From assembly GCF_001653565.1 (NCBI RefSeq), contig NZ_LYPB01000088.1:1-64000 (forward strand): a stretch of DNA of 64,000 nt, given 5' to 3'. The notes beneath the pieces are model-generated. The model was not told where the DNA came from, searched no databases, and saw only the letters and a list, made by a program, of their open reading frames with translations. Position numbers and translations under genes: made by a program. The stretch is from Paenibacillus oryzisoli. GTDB taxonomy: Bacteria; Bacillota; Bacilli; Paenibacillales; NBRC-103111. Of the stretch, positions 18,061 to 28,183 are shown piece after piece; position 1 is the stretch's first letter; every line of letters starts with the position of its first letter.

Positions 18061-18080
18061 ATTCATCGTGTGTTTTTTTC
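18042..18080. terminator. bidirectional terminator overlapping two gene ends
   Basis: AAAAACACACCATG (from 18042) pairs with CATCGTGTGTTTTT (to 18077) with one mismatch. It has A and T runs on both sides and so works in both directions. The stem covers the last codons of the kinase gene and abuts the permease stop codon. Confidence 0.85.
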
Positions 18081-20021
18081 GTTGATAATTTTGTAATAAA
18101 TAGATGTGGATGATACGTAAAAGATGAGATAAGTTAGCACATAAAGGCCCATGACAGAAAAAATAATTGTCGTCAAGGCAGGTAAATCTTTGATGATGAG
18201 GATGACTGTGTAGTATAAGAGATACCAACTGTGCAGCAGTCCAAGTAAGAGTGGCGGTAAAAAGACGAACAGCAATTGTTTCCGAATAATCTGTTTTATT
18301 TCTTTATCGTCTACACCCATTTTCCGTAAAATCGCATAGTGTTCACGCTCTTCCGTAGCTTCGCGCAGCTGTTTAAAGTAAATGACGCTTGCTAAAGCAA
18401 ACAATGCAATGGCGGCGAAAAAAGCGATAGAGAACAATATTAAAGAGGACGACTCAATATCGATGGCGTACATATCGATAAAGGCAGAATAATACGATCC
18501 TTCTGTTCGCATAACAATATCGTAGATTTGTCGTGAGACGTTGTTGGATGTTTTCGGATCTTCGATTTTATAAACTTCATAAGAAGATAGAGTATGATTT
18601 TCTTTCAAATGCTGGAACGCCTCGTCAGAAATAATGAGTACAGAAGGTTGATGTTCGGCACCTCCACTAGCATCCGTAGGGATACTTAACAACGGGAATC
18701 GTATTCTTTCGACGACTTGAAAGGTATGATCTCCTAAGACGGTCATTTCAGGCAGAGGGCTTTGATAGGTGGTCGGTGCATCTATGCCTCTTGTTAAAAC
18801 AATAGCCTCATCGCCTTGTACATCTACTTTTTGACCAACGCCGCGTAAATCAACAATCGCATTGAGCTGCGCTTCAGGAAAAATGGTGAATTCCTCTGTG
18901 TAATAGTTGGGGTGGTCAAGAAACAATTTGCGATTTGCGATTTTTTCCGTGTGAATGCCAGTCATTGTTTCGTGAGCAAGAATGGGATGGGACTCATTCA
19001 TGATGTTTTCAATTTGTTGGAGAGTTCTGTTGTCTTGTGATGAAAAGATAATATCGTTGGGGTATTCTTTTCGGACAACATCAGCTTTCACCGCGTAATC
19101 CACAGCAATAAATCCAACTCCAAAGATGATAACGGCACTAATTAGGGAGTTAAACGTAAAGTTTACTGTATTCCCTCGGATAGAAAAACGAAGGGAGGAG
19201 ATCCACAACATTTTGTTGCCATGGAAGTAATTTTTACTTTGACTCATTTTTTGTAATATCCAACCCGAGAACTGGCGGAAAAATAAATAGGTTCCAACAA
19301 TCAATGCCACGGTTGTAGCCATTAAAGTTTCTTTGAAATAGTCTTTCCATATGTCTGAACTTCCACCTAGGGTAATCGTATAATAGGACGCTATTAGTAG
19401 TAGGACGGACAATATCGCCAGAGGCATGGAGAATGCAAACGGTTTGTCCATTTTTTTGGTTGCGTGAAACAATTCAACGATCTGCATGCGGCGGACGTTC
19501 ACATAACTTTGAAGCGTAATAATACCGATTAATAAAGCGAATAACAGCGCTGTTGAGATTACGGCTTCAAGAGGAAAAGCAAAAGAAATGTCATCCTTAT
19601 AGTGCATTAAGTTCATTAATATTTTACCGAAAAATTTGGAAAGCAATCCACCGATGAAAATACCGCTGGTGACAGAAATGGCGCTTAGCAATAACGTTTC
19701 GTAAAAGACCATTATGGCTATTTGTCTTTCTTTCATGCCATAAAGGATATACATACCGAATTCTTTTTTTCGTTGTTTCATAAAAAAAGAGTTGGCATAC
19801 AAAATGAAGAACACAATAAACATAAAGACGATCATGGAGGCAACGAAAATAATAGTTTTATAGTTATCCTTATTTTGAATGGCTGTAACGACATCCTCGT
19901 TAAACATTAAACCCGAAAAGGTAAAGTAAATGATAACCCCGACAAGCATGGAAATGAAGTAAATGGCATACAAGCGGAAGTTCCGCTTCATATTCCTCCA
20001 TGATAAATCAAACAAACTCAT
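18063..20021 (-). CDS. bceB: BceB-like ABC transporter permease
   Basis: This 652-aa FtsX/MacB-family permease has about ten membrane segments and a large extracellular domain between segments 7 and 8 (roughly residues 315-530, beginning AVKADVVRKEYPNDII). That extracellular domain is typical of BceB transporters that strip or sense bacitracin, nisin-like or defensin peptides. It is read after the ATPase with a 4-base overlap (20018-20021). Partner kinase and regulator genes converge on it from the other side. Substrate cannot be inferred. Confidence 0.92.
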   Translation of the reverse strand: MSLFDLSWRNMKRNFRLYAIYFISMLVGVIIYFTFSGLMFNEDVVTAIQNKDNYKTIIFVASMIVFMFIVFFILYANSFFMKQRKKEFGMYILYGMKERQIAIMVFYETLLLSAISVTSGIFIGGLLSKFFGKILMNLMHYKDDISFAFPLEAVISTALLFALLIGIITLQSYVNVRRMQIVELFHATKKMDKPFAFSMPLAILSVLLLIASYYTITLGGSSDIWKDYFKETLMATTVALIVGTYLFFRQFSGWILQKMSQSKNYFHGNKMLWISSLRFSIRGNTVNFTFNSLISAVIIFGVGFIAVDYAVKADVVRKEYPNDIIFSSQDNRTLQQIENIMNESHPILAHETMTGIHTEKIANRKLFLDHPNYYTEEFTIFPEAQLNAIVDLRGVGQKVDVQGDEAIVLTRGIDAPTTYQSPLPEMTVLGDHTFQVVERIRFPLLSIPTDASGGAEHQPSVLIISDEAFQHLKENHTLSSYEVYKIEDPKTSNNVSRQIYDIVMRTEGSYYSAFIDMYAIDIESSSLILFSIAFFAAIALFALASVIYFKQLREATEEREHYAILRKMGVDDKEIKQIIRKQLLFVFLPPLLLGLLHSWYLLYYTVILIIKDLPALTTIIFSVMGLYVLTYLIFYVSSTSIYYKIINEKNTR

Positions 20022-20764
20022 CGCCGATCGCCCCCTATGGCACTTTGAATCGTCAGGATGCGGTCGAAGAATTCTTTTTCGGTGTGTTCTCCTTTGAACA
20101 TTTCATTAACAATTTTACCGTCCCGTAGAAATATGACGCGTCGACAGTAACTAGCCGCATACGGATCGTGCGTAATCATCAGAACGGTCGTCTCAAACGT
20201 ATGATTGAGCGATTGAATTTGTTCCAGCAGTTGAGTAGCGGATCGGGAATCAAGGGCCCCCGTTGGCTCATCGGCGAACACGATCGCTGGATTCGTAATG
20301 ATGGCACGTGCGGCAGCCGTGCGCTGCTTTTGGCCGCCAGAAATCTCGGACGGATACTGATGCAAGATGGATGCAATATTTAACGCTTCCAATAACGTCG
20401 CTAATCGCTGCTCCATTTCTGCAACTGGCGTTTTTTGTAGCGCAAGGGGTAGCAAGATATTCTCTTTGACCGTTAGGGTATCTAGTAAGTTGTAATCTTG
20501 AAAAAGAAATCCCATCCGTTTCTGACGGAATTGTCGGAGATCTTTCTTTTTCAAATCTAACAGCGATTTTCCCTCAATCCAGACCTCCCCGCCAGTAAAG
20601 GCGTCAATCGTAGAGAGCATATTCATCAGTGTTGTCTTCCCTGAGCCAGATGGCCCCATAATAGCGGTGAATTCCCCTTGATGGATCGTTAAATCAATAT
20701 TTTTTAAAATGGGTGTTTTGCCGTACGATTTGGATAAATTTTTGGTTTGAATAATGGTAGTCAT
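20018..20764 (-). CDS. bceA: BceA-like ABC transporter ATPase
   Basis: This 248-aa ABC ATPase shows Walker A GPSGSGKTTLMN, signature SGGQKQR, Walker B IVFADEPTGALD and the H-loop MITHDP. It belongs to the LolD/MacB/BceA class that powers FtsX-type permeases. It starts behind AAAAGGAGG. Expression is probably controlled by the response regulator through the palindrome 73 bases upstream of its start. Confidence 0.95.
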   Translation of the reverse strand: MTTIIQTKNLSKSYGKTPILKNIDLTIHQGEFTAIMGPSGSGKTTLMNMLSTIDAFTGGEVWIEGKSLLDLKKKDLRQFRQKRMGFLFQDYNLLDTLTVKENILLPLALQKTPVAEMEQRLATLLEALNIASILHQYPSEISGGQKQRTAAARAIITNPAIVFADEPTGALDSRSATQLLEQIQSLNHTFETTVLMITHDPYAASYCRRVIFLRDGKIVNEMFKGEHTEKEFFDRILTIQSAIGGDRR

Positions 20765-20836
20765 GGTTTCGCCTCCTTTTCCACCTTACTATACCGTTTA
20801 AAGGATGCTTCAACCATCGATATACCATGATCTAAA

Positions 20837-20852
20837 GTGACGTTTTTGTCAT
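20837..20852 (-). promoter_or_regulatory. candidate BceR operator
   Basis: GTGACGTTTTTGTCAT is an inverted repeat (TGAC..GTCA around a 6-base centre) upstream of the bceAB-like operon. As I recall, the B. subtilis BceR site has the same TGACG-N4-TGTCA form, so this is a good candidate for induction by the local two-component system. Confidence 0.65.
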
Positions 20853-20887
20853 CTTGCAAGAAGGAAGGTGCGACAACGATTCTCCAT

Positions 20888-21988
20888 TCATTTGTTTAAG
20901 CTGCCTACGGGTCTAAAATAAGAAACAAGTAACAAACCGGCAGGCAGGAACAGGCCCATCGTTATGGTAAATGGAGGCCATATATTGGAAGCGAAATCTC
21001 GGAAATAGATGATGTTCGGGTAAACGAGGAAGGCGAGCGCAAACAGGAGAAGCGCGCTTGGCACGATGAACGGACGATAGGTACGCAAGCCCAGGATCTG
21101 CTGCAGTCCAATCAGAGAGCTGTAGAAGCAAATGACGAGCTTGAAATAGATAGTGACAAACCAAATGATCGCGACTAATACTTCAATCCGTTGAATGAAT
21201 CCGCCAACATGGATTTTTTTCGCTAATGTGTAACTGGGGAACGTATGTCGAGAGGTGAAGTCCCAGCCTAGCACGAGGATACATAAAGCAGTAATGGTAA
21301 AAATAATAATTCCCCCCATAAAACCCGCTTGAATAAACCCTTTGCTCCTCTTCATTTTCGTGTAAATGGCCGGGTAGATCACCAGGAAGACCACCATTTC
21401 TAGATAGGGAATAGAAAGAACGGATAAGCTACCGTGAATAATGGCTTTCGTGCTCGCTTCCAGTATGGGGGGGACACGATCTATTTTAATTTGTGGGATC
21501 AGAAAGCCTACCAACACGCTAATACACAACAGAACCCAAGGAAGGAAGATCTCGCCAGCACGTGCAATCACTTCTAAGCCGAGCACAGCTCCGAGCATGA
21601 TAATCAGCAGGAATACAAAGTGAATAACCTGAATAGGTGTCTCCGGCATGATGATGGTGGTAATAAAGTCGCCAACGTTGCGCAGTACCAAGGAGGCTGT
21701 GATTAGAATAAATAGATAGAAGAGGATGCTGATCCCTTTCCCTAACCATTTTCCTAGAATCAACTCGTTAAAGGCCATTAAAGTATCATTCGGATACCGA
21801 TTACCTAGCGTAGCATAGAGGAATAGCGCTCCTCCCCCCATTGCGATACCCAGTGCGGCAGACAGCCACCCGTCTTGATGGGCAAAAGCCGTAAGAACTG
21901 ATGGAACGATGATGATCGTACTTCCTAGACTGAAGAGAAGAACTAATATTTTAAATTGTCGCAGGCTGATTTTCTCATGTTTAAACAT
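20888..21988 (-). CDS. spore germination receptor permease subunit (GerB type)
   Basis: This 366-aa protein has about ten membrane segments and belongs to the GerAB/APC-type amino-acid permease family. In the spore inner membrane this subunit binds the germinant, often an amino acid. N-terminal ISLRQFKILVLLFSLGSTIIIVPS is characteristic. It is the last gene of a - strand ger operon, 22 bases after a small membrane-protein gene. Confidence 0.92.
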   Translation of the reverse strand: MFKHEKISLRQFKILVLLFSLGSTIIIVPSVLTAFAHQDGWLSAALGIAMGGGALFLYATLGNRYPNDTLMAFNELILGKWLGKGISILFYLFILITASLVLRNVGDFITTIIMPETPIQVIHFVFLLIIMLGAVLGLEVIARAGEIFLPWVLLCISVLVGFLIPQIKIDRVPPILEASTKAIIHGSLSVLSIPYLEMVVFLVIYPAIYTKMKRSKGFIQAGFMGGIIIFTITALCILVLGWDFTSRHTFPSYTLAKKIHVGGFIQRIEVLVAIIWFVTIYFKLVICFYSSLIGLQQILGLRTYRPFIVPSALLLFALAFLVYPNIIYFRDFASNIWPPFTITMGLFLPAGLLLVSYFRPVGSLNK

Positions 21989-22010
21989 CGCGATCTCCTT
22001 TGACTTACAG

Positions 22011-22244
22011 CTACGTGAGCAGGGTTGTAATCATTTTCCCCATGGGTCTGAATAAGTAAGCAATCAGCTCTAATGGGTTAAGCAGGAGTAACTGTAAGCT
22101 TACAGCCACACTCACTAGGGCAGAGATGCTGATCGCTATGAGGAAGACCCAGAGTTCTTTGTACAGCTTCTCTTTTCGTAAACGAGGGACTTCAACCTTC
22201 AATGTCCATAGCGAGGCAAGAACAATCACAGCACTCCAGATCAT
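22011..22244 (-). CDS. small ger-operon membrane protein
   Basis: This 77-aa protein has two hydrophobic segments (residues about 3-16 and 30-56) separated by a basic stretch PRLRKEKLYKE. Small two-helix proteins of this kind occur in ger operons, sometimes as a D subunit. It sits between the GerC and GerB genes, within a few bases of the former. Its function is not known to me. Confidence 0.7.
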   Translation of the reverse strand: MIWSAVIVLASLWTLKVEVPRLRKEKLYKELWVFLIAISISALVSVAVSLQLLLLNPLELIAYLFRPMGKMITTLLT

Positions 22245-22250
22245 ACGTAA

Positions 22251-23441
22251 TCACTCCATTTTATCAATAAAAGATTCTACAACCGAGCCTGTACGGCGGA
22301 TTTTGGATTGCACGGTTACATCAACAGGAAGATGGACAAAGGCTTCGTCCCAGTTATCTTTCATAAGATGCCATTGCTCATAATTGGCACGATGAATGGC
22401 GGAGCCAAATCCGAAAATATCGGACTTGTAAGACTTCGCTTTGGTTATGGCGTCTAGAATCGTCCCTTTAATTTCTTCATTTAACTGTTCTTCAATGGCT
22501 TGTATCGTCTCGGTGGAATCCAAATTTAATGGACAAGCGATTTCTCCGATATTCGCCTCAACGCGTAAGTTGACGGAGATCCGAGGTTGGTTATCTACAA
22601 ATCGAGCTCTTAGTTTGGCCCTCGTGCTCATCAGTTCTATGGATACATCACCTTTAGATTGTTGACAAGGAAGTGGAACAACGGTGCTTGTAATATTATT
22701 GATGGCATAGTTATAGCCTTTACTTTCTCTATCCGTTAACCATCCAACAAACTGATCATGATGGAAAACGCCAAGGCCTTTATATTCCAATGTTGCAGGA
22801 GGGAGAACAGAACTTAAATTCTCGTGGGACTTCGCTTTATTCACGTCCCCTTTAATATGAATACTCGAGAGGACGGGATCTTTGCCAGCATCCACTAAAT
22901 CGAAAATAAGTTGATGCAAGTCAACATTTGTCGTAACTCCCCAATTTTTCTCGGATGAGATGAGCGAAGAATAGAGCTTATTCGCTGGAATTTTCTCAAG
23001 CGGTGTCAATACCTGTAAAACTTCATTGGCAGTTGCATCTCTAGCTAATAAAATATTAAAGTCTGAGCGCAGCTCGTGATCTCTGGACAAGAGATCGAGT
23101 ATTTTGGCTATACCTTCTCTGGCTATGTCTTCTCCAATCACGAGAATCCGTAGATGGGAGGAAAGGATTTTGCGCGGTGAACTTGTTGTTAACTTGCGGA
23201 ATGACTCGAAAATCGTTCTCCCGCTGCTTAGCTGAAGTGTCACTACGGGCATTCGTTGACTTCCGCCCTTCGATGACGTAATTTCATCGGTATTCAGTAG
23301 TTGAACCGAAATATTATAATGGTCCCCTTTTTTATCAATGCCAATAGCTGTCGCGATGGAAATTTGGTCAAGTTCTTTGCGATTCCAACACCCCGTTAAG
23401 AACATCAGGGAGAGGAAAAGCAGTGCGGCTCGTTTCATCAT
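22251..23441 (-). CDS. spore germination lipoprotein (GerC type)
   Basis: This 396-aa protein has a lipoprotein signal peptide ending in the lipobox LTGC (Cys18), followed by WNRKELDQISIATAIGID, the typical GerAC start. The C-terminal Spore_GerAC domain includes DIFGFGSAIHR near residue 345. It would be anchored on the outer face of the spore inner membrane as the third receptor subunit. Confidence 0.94.
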   Translation of the reverse strand: MMKRAALLFLSLMFLTGCWNRKELDQISIATAIGIDKKGDHYNISVQLLNTDEITSSKGGSQRMPVVTLQLSSGRTIFESFRKLTTSSPRKILSSHLRILVIGEDIAREGIAKILDLLSRDHELRSDFNILLARDATANEVLQVLTPLEKIPANKLYSSLISSEKNWGVTTNVDLHQLIFDLVDAGKDPVLSSIHIKGDVNKAKSHENLSSVLPPATLEYKGLGVFHHDQFVGWLTDRESKGYNYAINNITSTVVPLPCQQSKGDVSIELMSTRAKLRARFVDNQPRISVNLRVEANIGEIACPLNLDSTETIQAIEEQLNEEIKGTILDAITKAKSYKSDIFGFGSAIHRANYEQWHLMKDNWDEAFVHLPVDVTVQSKIRRTGSVVESFIDKME

Positions 23442-23480
23442 TTCGTATGGATCACCTTCCCCAGCTTGGGCTGATCTCGC

Positions 23481-25079
23481 TTAGGATTCTGGTTTCTGTG
23501 GGGGATTATAGGTCTGTTTCTGTCTATTGTTCGAACTAATGAAACTTGGACGCTTCAATAAAGCCCAGTGCGGGAAACGAATGACGTTATCCTTCTGATC
23601 TTCTACGTTATAAGGTGCGAAGGGTGCTAAGTATGGAGTACCAAAAGAACGCAGGCTGCATAAATGCAAAACCAGGGCAATAATACCGATAAGTATTCCA
23701 TAAAGTCCTAGTGAAGCAGCAAGTATCATCAGGATGAAACGGATCATTCGAATGGAAATTCCCAGATTATAGGATGGGATAATGAAGGTAGAGATCGCTG
23801 TAATCGCGACGATAATGACCATGGCAGGCCCTACTAATCCAGCTTCTACAGCTGCTTGTCCAATGACTAGCGCACCAACAATGGAGACGGCTTGTCCAAT
23901 GGTGCGTGGCATTCGGATGCCAGCTTCCCGTAGAATTTCAAACGTTACTTCCATCAACATGGCTTCAATAAATGCAGGAAAAGGAATTCCCTCCCGGTGT
24001 GCAGCAACATTAATGAGCAGTGTGGTCGGAATCATTTCTTGGTGAAAAGTCGTCACTGCTATATAAGCAGCAGGAGCCAGTAAGGCCATCATCAGCGATA
24101 CATAACGGAGGATACGAATCAATGAGGAGATATCTGCCCGGTGGTAAGAATCCTCCGCTGCCTGCATAAAGTGCGTAAATACAGCAGGTACAATGAGGAC
24201 AAAGGGTGTACCATCGACTAAGATGGCGATTCGTCCCTCAAGCAATGCTGCGGCAACCACGTCAGGCCGCTCTGTATTAAACACGGTAGGGAAGGGTGTA
24301 TAAGCTTCATCTTGAATCAGTTCTTCGATGTATCCACTCTCAAGTATCCCATCAATATCAATACGTGCTAGACGGATACGTACTTCCTCTACCACTGAGT
24401 CATCTACAAGCCCCTTGATATACATCGTAGCCACATCAGTCTGGGTTACACGACCAATTTGTCGGGTCTCCATCCATAGACGGGGATCTTTGATTTTTCG
24501 GCGAATCAAGGCAGTGTTGGTGCGCAACGTCTCTGAAAATCCTTCACGCGGTCCCCTGACAACGGTTTGAGAGGAGGGTTCTGTGACTCCACGATCCTTC
24601 CATTCCCGTGTGCTCGCACAAATTCCTTCATTATAACCATCCACGAGTATGACCGTATCGCCAGATAAAACCATATGATAGAGCGTTTTAAAGTCAGATG
24701 TACCTGTGATCTCACCTGATTTCAATAAGTATTCTTTCAGGAGAGATAACGGTGGTAGGTCATCAAGTTGAGGTAGAAGGATGTCTCCGGATCGATAATC
24801 GATAAATAGGGAATCCAAAATGTCTTTGACATTTGCAAGTCCATCCATATAGACGATGGCAGCCTTGCAGGGTGGATTGGATGGAATGGTCATCCTTCGA
24901 ATAACGAGATCCGTGCTATGCCCCAGTCCTTCTTGAATGGTGAGCAGGGTCTCTTCTAGATTATCTGGCATGGTGTGAATGAGATTGTCTTCACGGAGTG
25001 CAGCCGGATCCGGTTGGTATTTTTGTTTCAATAATTTTTGCATGAACGTAAAGATGGAGTTCTTCATGAAGCGTACCAC
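23481..25079 (-). CDS. spore germination receptor subunit (GerA type)
   Basis: This protein of up to 532 aa has a soluble N-terminal region of about 290 residues and a C-terminal membrane part with several segments and the family motif EGRIAILVDGTPFVLIVPAVF. GerA-type subunits are proposed ion-conducting parts of germinant receptors. The annotated GTG at 25079 is possible, but ATG 25067 has AGGGTGG at better spacing and gives 528 aa. It is the first gene of the operon; gene order A-C-small-B differs from the A-B-C order at 46109. Confidence 0.94.
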   Translation of the reverse strand: MVRFMKNSIFTFMQKLLKQKYQPDPAALREDNLIHTMPDNLEETLLTIQEGLGHSTDLVIRRMTIPSNPPCKAAIVYMDGLANVKDILDSLFIDYRSGDILLPQLDDLPPLSLLKEYLLKSGEITGTSDFKTLYHMVLSGDTVILVDGYNEGICASTREWKDRGVTEPSSQTVVRGPREGFSETLRTNTALIRRKIKDPRLWMETRQIGRVTQTDVATMYIKGLVDDSVVEEVRIRLARIDIDGILESGYIEELIQDEAYTPFPTVFNTERPDVVAAALLEGRIAILVDGTPFVLIVPAVFTHFMQAAEDSYHRADISSLIRILRYVSLMMALLAPAAYIAVTTFHQEMIPTTLLINVAAHREGIPFPAFIEAMLMEVTFEILREAGIRMPRTIGQAVSIVGALVIGQAAVEAGLVGPAMVIIVAITAISTFIIPSYNLGISIRMIRFILMILAASLGLYGILIGIIALVLHLCSLRSFGTPYLAPFAPYNVEDQKDNVIRFPHWALLKRPSFISSNNRQKQTYNPPQKPES

Positions 25080-25193
25080 CCTGATTTGTTTTTGTTACTA
25101 TTGCCTAATGTTGGGTATTTCACTCATGTTTTTTCTTTTAAACCTCCAGATGTAGTAGAATAGAGCCACAGCAACAAGAAGGGGAGTCAAATC

Positions 25194-26639
25194 GTGACGA
25201 CAAGAAGCTTTGATAATTATCAATTAAGTGAGGACATTACGCGCGCGCTAACCACGCTGGGTTACACACAGCCGACAGATGTGCAGCATAAGGTAATCCC
25301 GATCGCACTGCAAGAGCGTGACTTGACCGTGAAATCCCGTACGGGGAGCGGGAAAACAGCCGCATTCGGCATACCGATCTGCGAACTGGTGGAGTGGGAA
25401 GAGAACAGGCCGCAGGCACTCATCTTGACACCAACGCGGGAGCTTGCCGATCAAGTGAAGCAGGATATGACCAACATCGGGCGCTTTAAGCGGATTAAGG
25501 CGGTAGCCCTATACGGGAAGCAGCCTTTTGCCAAGCAGAAGATAGAGCTGCACCAGAAATGCCACGTGGTCGTAGGTACACCAGGCCGCGTGCTGGATCA
25601 TATTCAGAAAGGGACGCTGGACGTCGAGCGATTGCGGTATTTGGTTATTGATGAAGCTGATGAAATGCTGCGGATGGGGTTTATAGAGCAAGTAGGTGCG
25701 ATCATTGATGAGTTGCCAACGGATCGGATGACGATGCTCTTCTCAGCAACGTTGCCCAAAGATGTCGAGGCGTTATGCCATCAATACCTGCGGGAGCCGA
25801 TCGATATCGAGATCGAGACGCCGGATGCCGCGAAGGTTCAGATCGAGCACTCTCTCATCATGGTGCGGGAGAACGAGAAGTGGCCATTGCTTCAGAATGT
25901 GCTGGTGATGGAGAATCCGGAGAACTGCATTATTTTCTGCCGGACACAAGAGCATGTTGATAAGCTCTTCACGCAGCTCGATCAGTTGGACTTTCCATGT
26001 GACAAAATCCACGGCGGCATGGCACAGGATGATCGGTTCCTCGTTATGAATGCGTTCAAGCGCGGAGAGTTCCGATTCCTGGTGGCCACGGATGTCGCGG
26101 CGCGTGGGATCGATGTGGAAGACATCACGCATGTCATCAACTATGACCTTCCGATGGAGAAGGAGAGTTACGTCCACCGGATCGGCCGGACAGGACGAGC
26201 TGGCAAGACAGGCAAGGCGATCACGTTCGTAACGCCGCACGAGGACAAGTTCCTTTCTTATATCGAAGGCTATCTAGGCTTCGAGATTCCGCGCCAGGAT
26301 GCGCCTGATTCGGAGGAGGTTGCCGCGAAGCAGGCTGCCTTCGATCAGAAGATGCAGGCCACGCCTGTCATCAAGCGGGATCGCAGTGACCAGTTAAACA
26401 AGGGCATCATGAAGCTCTATTTTAACGGGGGCAAAAAGAAAAAGATTCGAGCCGTCGACTTCGTCGGCACCCTCGCCAAGATCGAAGGTGTCACCGTGGA
26501 GGATATCGGCATCATTACGATTCAAGATAATGTGTCGTATGTCGACATTTTGAATGGCAAAGGACCGATGGTGCTCAAGATCATGAGAAACACGACCATC
26601 AAGGGGAAATTGCTGAAGGTACATGAAGCGAATAAGTAA
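25194..26639 (+). CDS. dbpA: DEAD-box RNA helicase (DbpA/YxiN type)
   Basis: This 481-aa ATP-dependent RNA helicase carries the Q motif (GYTQPTDVQ), Walker [12 protein letters not shown], the DEAD box ([14 protein letters not shown]), SAT (FSATLP), and the C-terminal helicase motifs [11 protein letters not shown] and [12 protein letters not shown]-terminal region (about 405-480; [19 protein letters not shown]) matches the DbpA RNA-binding domain that targets 23S rRNA hairpin 92. It should act in large-subunit assembly. It starts at GTG 25194 behind GGGGAG and is divergent from the ger operon. Confidence 0.94.
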   Translation: MTTRSFDNYQLSEDITRALTTLGYTQPTDVQHKVIPIALQERDLTVKSRTGSGKTAAFGIPICELVEWEENRPQALILTPTRELADQVKQDMTNIGRFKRIKAVALYGKQPFAKQKIELHQKCHVVVGTPGRVLDHIQKGTLDVERLRYLVIDEADEMLRMGFIEQVGAIIDELPTDRMTMLFSATLPKDVEALCHQYLREPIDIEIETPDAAKVQIEHSLIMVRENEKWPLLQNVLVMENPENCIIFCRTQEHVDKLFTQLDQLDFPCDKIHGGMAQDDRFLVMNAFKRGEFRFLVATDVAARGIDVEDITHVINYDLPMEKESYVHRIGRTGRAGKTGKAITFVTPHEDKFLSYIEGYLGFEIPRQDAPDSEEVAAKQAAFDQKMQATPVIKRDRSDQLNKGIMKLYFNGGKKKKIRAVDFVGTLAKIEGVTVEDIGIITIQDNVSYVDILNGKGPMVLKIMRNTTIKGKLLKVHEANK

Positions 26640-26647
26640 GATAGTGC

Positions 26648-26682
26648 TGACCAGGGAGCCGAGTGGCTCTCTGGTTTTTTTG
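26648..26682 (+). terminator. terminator after the RNA helicase gene
   Basis: ACCAGGGAGCC and GGCTCTCTGGT form a long stem around a short GAGT loop, followed by seven Ts. Confidence 0.9.
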
Positions 26683-26688
26683 CTGTGT

Positions 26689-27080
26689 AGCTGTAACGTT
26701 GATTTTCAACGTTACAGCGTTGAAAAGCGAGATCGAGAGGTGGATGTGCAGCTGTAACGCTGATTTTCACCGTTACAGCGTTGAAAAGCGAGATCGAGAG
26801 GTAGATGTGCGGCTGTAACGTTGATTTTCACCGTTACAGCGTTGAAAAGCGAGATCGAGAGGTGGATGTGGAGCTGTAACGTTGATTTTCACCGTTACAG
26901 CGTGGAAATGCGAGATCGAGAGGTGGATGTGTAGCTGTAACGCTGATTCTCACCGTTACAGCGTTGAAATGCGAGATCGAGAGGTGGATGTGGAGCTGTA
27001 GCGGTGATTTTCACCGTTACAGCGTGGAAATGCGAGATCCAGAGGTAGTTGTGTAGCTGCAACGTTGATTTTCACGCTTA
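26689..27080. repeat. 61-bp tandem repeat with internal palindrome, about 6.5 copies
   Basis: Units start at 26689, 26750, 26811, 26872, 26933, 26994 and 27055, an exact 61-base period. Each holds a hairpin of GCTGTAACG.TGA and TCA.CGTTACAGC around TTT, then a spacer related to GCGAGATCGAGAGGTGGAT. The first copy is a perfect 13-bp dyad. Later copies drift mostly at one stem position. No open reading frame is supported. It lies between the helicase terminator and the sugar-transport operon. Confidence 0.92.
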
Positions 27081-27124
27081 ACAAGCCATCCGCATGTTCC
27101 ACTTTTAATAGAAAGGATCGCTGC

Positions 27125-27137
27125 AGGTTAAAATATT
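27125..27137 (+). promoter_or_regulatory. shared upstream element AGGTTAAAATATT (copy 1)
   Basis: This exact 13-mer lies 82 bases upstream of the first sugar-permease start and recurs 95 bases upstream of the binding-protein start. Placement before both transcription units suggests a site for the local YesN-like regulator (inference). Confidence 0.4.
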
Positions 27138-27218
27138 ACTCGAAAGGGTCAAATCTGTGACTTATCCATGGGGCACACACAAGGTAGACTATAGAAAACA
27201 CGACATGGGGTGAATTTC

Positions 27219-28163
27219 ATGGCTAACCATATACAATCGCAAGCAGGCAGTATCCCTCAAACTAAAGTGAAGCCTAAGACATCCAAACAGCAAATTCGAG
27301 AAAATTTGGCCGGATATCTTTTTGTTAGTCCCATGATCCTCGGCTTATTCGTATTCACGTTATTTCCAATCATCGCATCCTTCTTTTTGAGTTTTACGGA
27401 TTGGAACTTTGTTGCCGGTTTCTCGAAGGTGAAATTCCTAGGATTGGACAACTTTACCAAATTAATTCACGATAGTGTCTTCCTACTATCACTCAAAAAC
27501 AATATGATTCTGTTGGTCGTAGTGCCGATAACCCTCATTGTTTCATTGGTTTTGGCGGTGCTGATTGATAAGCAAGTGTATTTCAAAGGCGTTTTCAAAG
27601 TCATTTACTTTATTCCTTACATTTCAAGTGTTGTTGCAGTAGCGATCGTATTTCAAGTACTCTTTCATCCTACGTACGGACCGATTAATCAAACGTTGAT
27701 GGACTGGGGCTTTGTAAATCCGCCGAAATGGTTGGCCGATCCCGACTACGCTTTGTATTGTGTAATGGGACTTATGGTTTGGATCAACATCGGGTATAAC
27801 ATGATTATTTTCATGGCAGGATTGCAATCCATCCCTAAAGATCTATATGAAGCCGCTGATATTGATGGCGCATCGAAATTTAAGCAATTTTACAGCATCA
27901 CCGTGCCTTTACTGTCACCAACTACATTCTTCTTGCTCGTATCCGGTATCATAGGAACATTTAAAGTGTTTGATGTCATCTCCGTTCTTACGAATGGTGG
28001 ACCAGCGAATTCAACGAGTGTGGTTGTGTACCGCTTGTATGAAACAGCGTTCGTCAATCTGCAATCCGGCTATGCTTCTGCAATGGCGATTGTGCTTCTA
28101 GTACTCGTTCTTTTGATTACATTAATTCAGTGGTTCGGCCAACGTAAATGGGTCAACTATTAA
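27219..28163 (+). CDS. carbohydrate ABC transporter permease 1 (MalF/LplB type)
   Basis: This 314-aa inner-membrane permease has six membrane segments and the ATPase-coupling EAA loop (YEAADIDGASKFKQFYSITVPLL, near residue 210). Sugar permeases of the CUT1 class pair with a second permease, a lipoprotein and usually a shared ATPase such as MsmX. ATG 27219 is preferred, with GGGGTG upstream; a GTG at 27210 is in frame. The substrate is unknown, but YesMN-linked CUT1 systems usually import oligosaccharides. Confidence 0.93.
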   Translation: MANHIQSQAGSIPQTKVKPKTSKQQIRENLAGYLFVSPMILGLFVFTLFPIIASFFLSFTDWNFVAGFSKVKFLGLDNFTKLIHDSVFLLSLKNNMILLVVVPITLIVSLVLAVLIDKQVYFKGVFKVIYFIPYISSVVAVAIVFQVLFHPTYGPINQTLMDWGFVNPPKWLADPDYALYCVMGLMVWINIGYNMIIFMAGLQSIPKDLYEAADIDGASKFKQFYSITVPLLSPTTFFLLVSGIIGTFKVFDVISVLTNGGPANSTSVVVYRLYETAFVNLQSGYASAMAIVLLVLVLLITLIQWFGQRKWVNY

Positions 28164-28183
28164 ACTAGAATGGAGGTTCCCAC

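Noticed and set aside
26689-27080. CRISPR array
   Set aside because: The whole 61-bp unit repeats; there are no unique spacers and no cas genes.
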